Assembly (NCBI RefSeq): GCF_014253065.1
Contig: NZ_JACLZK010000002.1
Coordinates: 744,001-808,000 of the forward strand
DNA length: 64,000 nt
Direction: 5' to 3'
From: Campylobacter massiliensis
GTDB lineage: Bacteria > Campylobacterota > Campylobacteria > Campylobacterales > Campylobacteraceae
Of this stretch, positions 62,240 through 64,000 are shown piece after piece; positions within the stretch are counted from its first letter, which is position 1, and each line of letters opens with the position of its first letter. Both the position numbers and the translations under genes were made by a program. The notes below the pieces were generated by a model, which saw nothing but the letters and a program-made list of their open reading frames with translations, was not told where the DNA came from and did no database searches.

Positions 62240-62996
62240 CGACGCGGACTTTCCGCTCGTTATCAAGCCTCGCTACGGCAGCGGCAGCAAAAACGTAACG
62301 GTCGTTTTAAACGCTAGCGAGTACGAAAAATACGCCACGCGACTAAATTTAAAAAGCGGCGAATTTTTACGCGAGAGCTTCGTAGAAGGCAAAGAATACG
62401 GCATTAACGCCGCCGTTATAGAGGGCGAGTATATCCACGTCTTGGCGCGTAAAAAGCTTCTAACGCCTCCGCCCTACCGCCAAAGCGTGGGCTACGTCGC
62501 GACGCCCGAGATAGCCGCGATTAGCGAGCGTTTAAAAGAAGTCGTAAAAAGGCTGAAACTAAAAAACTGTCTGATGCACGCCGATGTTATATTGCGCGAA
62601 AACGGCAAGCCTTTCGTCATCGAGCTTGCGCCAAGACCCAGCGGACATTACCTCACGAGCGATTTTGTAGAAATAGCTACGGGAGTAAATTTGACGCGCG
62701 AATGGCTAAATTTCGTATTAAATAAGCCTTTTAGCTTTGAGCCTAAATTTTTAAAAAGCGCGATGATTAAATATTTCGACTTTGATTACGGCGTCGTACC
62801 GCCTAATTTTAGCGAGATAAAAGACGAGTGCGGTATAGTAAAATTTAAATGCGGCGACTTAAAAAATCTAGGCGAGGTAAAAGACGGCGCGTCGCTGATA
62901 AGTCGCGGCTACGCTATAATCATAGCCGAAAGCGAAGAAGAATGCCTAGAAAAAGCAGGCGCGCTAATGAGTAAATTTACTAGAATAAAGGAGTAA
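62178..62996 (+). CDS. ATP-grasp enzyme, C-terminal catalytic part
   Basis: Continuation of the broken gene; also open from its own ATG at 62178 (272 residues). ATP-grasp features: 'DFPLVIKPRYGSGSKNVTVV' (ATP-binding Lys and Gly-rich loop), 'FLRESFVEGKEYGINAAVIE', 'NCLMHADVILRENGKPFVIE' and 'LAPRPSGHYLTSDFVEIATG' (Mg ligands), then a C-terminal domain. The GA tract resembles a Shine-Dalgarno sequence about 11 bases before this ATG, so separate translation of a core lacking its N-terminal domain cannot be excluded. It ends one base before the leader of the methyltransferase GTG. Confidence 0.85.
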   Translation: MRTNLRDAECYPMSKASDSPSDADFPLVIKPRYGSGSKNVTVVLNASEYEKYATRLNLKSGEFLRESFVEGKEYGINAAVIEGEYIHVLARKKLLTPPPYRQSVGYVATPEIAAISERLKEVVKRLKLKNCLMHADVILRENGKPFVIELAPRPSGHYLTSDFVEIATGVNLTREWLNFVLNKPFSFEPKFLKSAMIKYFDFDYGVVPPNFSEIKDECGIVKFKCGDLKNLGEVKDGASLISRGYAIIIAESEEECLEKAGALMSKFTRIKE

Positions 62997-62998
62997 AA

Positions 62999-63730
62999 GT
63001 GCAAGAAAAATCTAACGAAAATCGGAATTACGGCGATTTAAAAAAGTGGCAAGAGCTGGTGCTAAAAGGGGATCTTATATATCCGCACGAAGCCGTAGCG
63101 AGATTTGCGGCGAAATTTAAACCCGCAAGCGCGATGGATTTCGGTTGCGGGACCGGTAGGCATCTAGCCTGCCTGGCAAAAGCTGGCGCAAAAGAACTAA
63201 TCGGTATAGATATAAACGCTCTGCCTCTTGCCGCGGTCGCGCTAAAATTCGGCGCTATCAAAGACGCTAAAGAGTGGGAAAACGGTAAAAAGCTAAATTT
63301 AGAAAACGGAGCGACGCTAGAGCTTTTTTGCAGCGACGGCAAGAGCCTAAGCGAAATTTTAAGCGACAAAAAAGTAGATGCGATAATTAGCTGGGGCGTG
63401 CTTCATCTTTACGAACCGTCCGCAGCCGCTGAAATTTTAAAAGAATTCGCAAATAGTTTAAACGAAAACGGGCGAGTATTTATAAATCTAAGAACGGACG
63501 CCGACGGACTAAAAATCGGAGCCGAACGCATAAATCAAAACTCCTATAAAACGACCAGAAAAGGCTACGAGGGGCTAGTTTATTCGTTTTATTCAAAGAC
63601 TGAGATAGAGGAGATATTTAGGCAGGCCGGACTAAAAATAATCGCGCTGGATAAAGAGGAATTTACGCAAAATAACGGCGAAATTTTTAACTCGTTTTAC
63701 ATCGTAGAAGCCCTAAAGGAAGCTAAATGA
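62999..63730 (+). CDS. SAM-dependent methyltransferase (class I)
   Basis: 243 residues. SAM-binding motif I 'AMDFGCGTGRHLACLAKAG', acidic motif II 'LIGIDINALPL', motif IV 'AIISWGVLHLYEP' and post-motif 'NENGRVFINLRTDA'. GTG start at 62999 with AAGGAGTAAAA just upstream. Its last bases overlap the pseI start (ATGA). In this setting it could O- or N-methylate the nonulosonic acid or its precursor (inference). Confidence 0.87.
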   Translation: MQEKSNENRNYGDLKKWQELVLKGDLIYPHEAVARFAAKFKPASAMDFGCGTGRHLACLAKAGAKELIGIDINALPLAAVALKFGAIKDAKEWENGKKLNLENGATLELFCSDGKSLSEILSDKKVDAIISWGVLHLYEPSAAAEILKEFANSLNENGRVFINLRTDADGLKIGAERINQNSYKTTRKGYEGLVYSFYSKTEIEEIFRQAGLKIIALDKEEFTQNNGEIFNSFYIVEALKEAK

Positions 63731-64000
63731 AAGCGCCTTATATCATAGCCGAAATGTCCGCAAACCACTGCGGCGACAAAGAGTTGGCGTTTAAAATCAT
63801 AAAGGCCGCAAAAGACGCCGGCGCGGATGCGGTCAAAATCCAAACCTACACGGCCGATACGATAACGCTAAACTCCAAAGATGAAATTTTTATGATAAAA
63901 AGCGGCTTGTGGGCGGGGCAAAGCCTATACGAACTATATCAAAAAGCCTATACGCCGTGGGAGTGGCAAAAAGAACTTTTTGACTATGCAAAAACCGTAG
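63727..64000 (+). CDS. pseI: Pseudaminic acid synthase (5' part, runs off the window)
   Basis: The first 91 codons of a NeuB-family synthase: 'APYIIAEMSANHCGDKELAF', 'AGADAVKIQTYTADTITLNS', and 'GLWAGQSLYELYQKAYTPWE', a stretch characteristic of PseI rather than LegI/NeuB. It condenses PEP with the 2,4-diacetamido-6-deoxy-hexose precursor. The ATG overlaps the methyltransferase stop. The remaining pse genes (pseB, C, H, G) are not in the window and may lie downstream or elsewhere. Confidence 0.92.
   Translation, partial: MKAPYIIAEMSANHCGDKELAFKIIKAAKDAGADAVKIQTYTADTITLNSKDEIFMIKSGLWAGQSLYELYQKAYTPWEWQKELFDYAKTV

Overview
The window looks like chromosome of a relatively GC-rich Campylobacter. 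This rests on gene order and protein similarity recalled from knowledge, since no search was run. The order ftsH-prmA-cheY / pgl N-glycosylation genes / wlaX / waaC ... waaF / gmhA-hldE-hldD-gmhB / cytochrome c553 / ccoS-ccoI / rho / dnaX is that of the Campylobacter jejuni chromosome. Base composition is higher in GC than C. jejuni, and there is an ecotin gene, which points to the C. rectus / C. showae / C. curvus side of the genus (inference).

Region 1 (1-24.6 kb, all minus strand) is one long train of overlapping genes. From upstream to downstream it runs: UDP-glucuronate epimerase, a secreted ATP-dependent DNA ligase, a small excalibur protein, galE/gne, UDP-glucose dehydrogenase, an ecotin-type protease inhibitor, a second UDP-sugar dehydrogenase, a Wzx-type flippase, a GT25 transferase, pglH, pglI, pglJ, pglB, pglA, pglC, pglD, pglE, pglF, pglG, hisH, hisA, cheY, prmA and ftsH (cut by the window edge). 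PglF/E/D make UDP-diNAcBac, PglC/A/J/H/I build the lipid-linked heptasaccharide and PglB transfers it to protein. The ABC flippase PglK is not in this cluster; a Wzx-like protein sits where a flippase is expected.

Region 2 (24.6-46.5 kb) is the lipo(oligo/poly)saccharide core locus. It is bounded by waaC and waaF, followed by the heptose-precursor genes gmhA-hldE-hldD-gmhB. It carries six GT9 (heptosyltransferase-like) proteins, several GT4/GT2 transferases, a lipid A acyltransferase, a polysaccharide deacetylase and an O-antigen-ligase-like protein. A YolD-like protein plus Y-family DNA polymerase pair is inserted between waaF and gmhA.

Region 3 (46.5-60.2 kb) is housekeeping: two tandem c-type cytochromes, a flavodoxin-fold oxidoreductase, CcoS, the CcoI copper ATPase, a frameshifted cation-diffusion-facilitator gene, Rho, DnaX (strongly expanded by low-complexity sequence), a tiny lipoprotein and NusA. 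Between rho and dnaX lies a phage-like island: an orphan Mu gpF-type head morphogenesis protein with a C-terminal extension that may be a nuclease-fold domain, a 33-residue coiled-coil ORF, and an unassigned structured RNA with a near-perfect promoter and an 11-bp closing stem.

Region 4 (60.2-64 kb, plus strand) begins a pseudaminic-acid-type flagellin glycan locus: pseF, a TIM-barrel isomerase, an ATP-grasp enzyme, a methyltransferase and the start of pseI. The ATP-grasp gene is split by a (GA)9 tract. Gain of one unit or loss of two restores a 397-399 residue protein, so this is a strong candidate phase-variable switch, read here in the OFF phase.

Throughout the window the palindromic word AAATTT (often CAAATTTG or AAATTTGAC) is very frequent. 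It fills intergenic gaps and the low-complexity insertions inside DnaX, WaaF and a GT9 protein.
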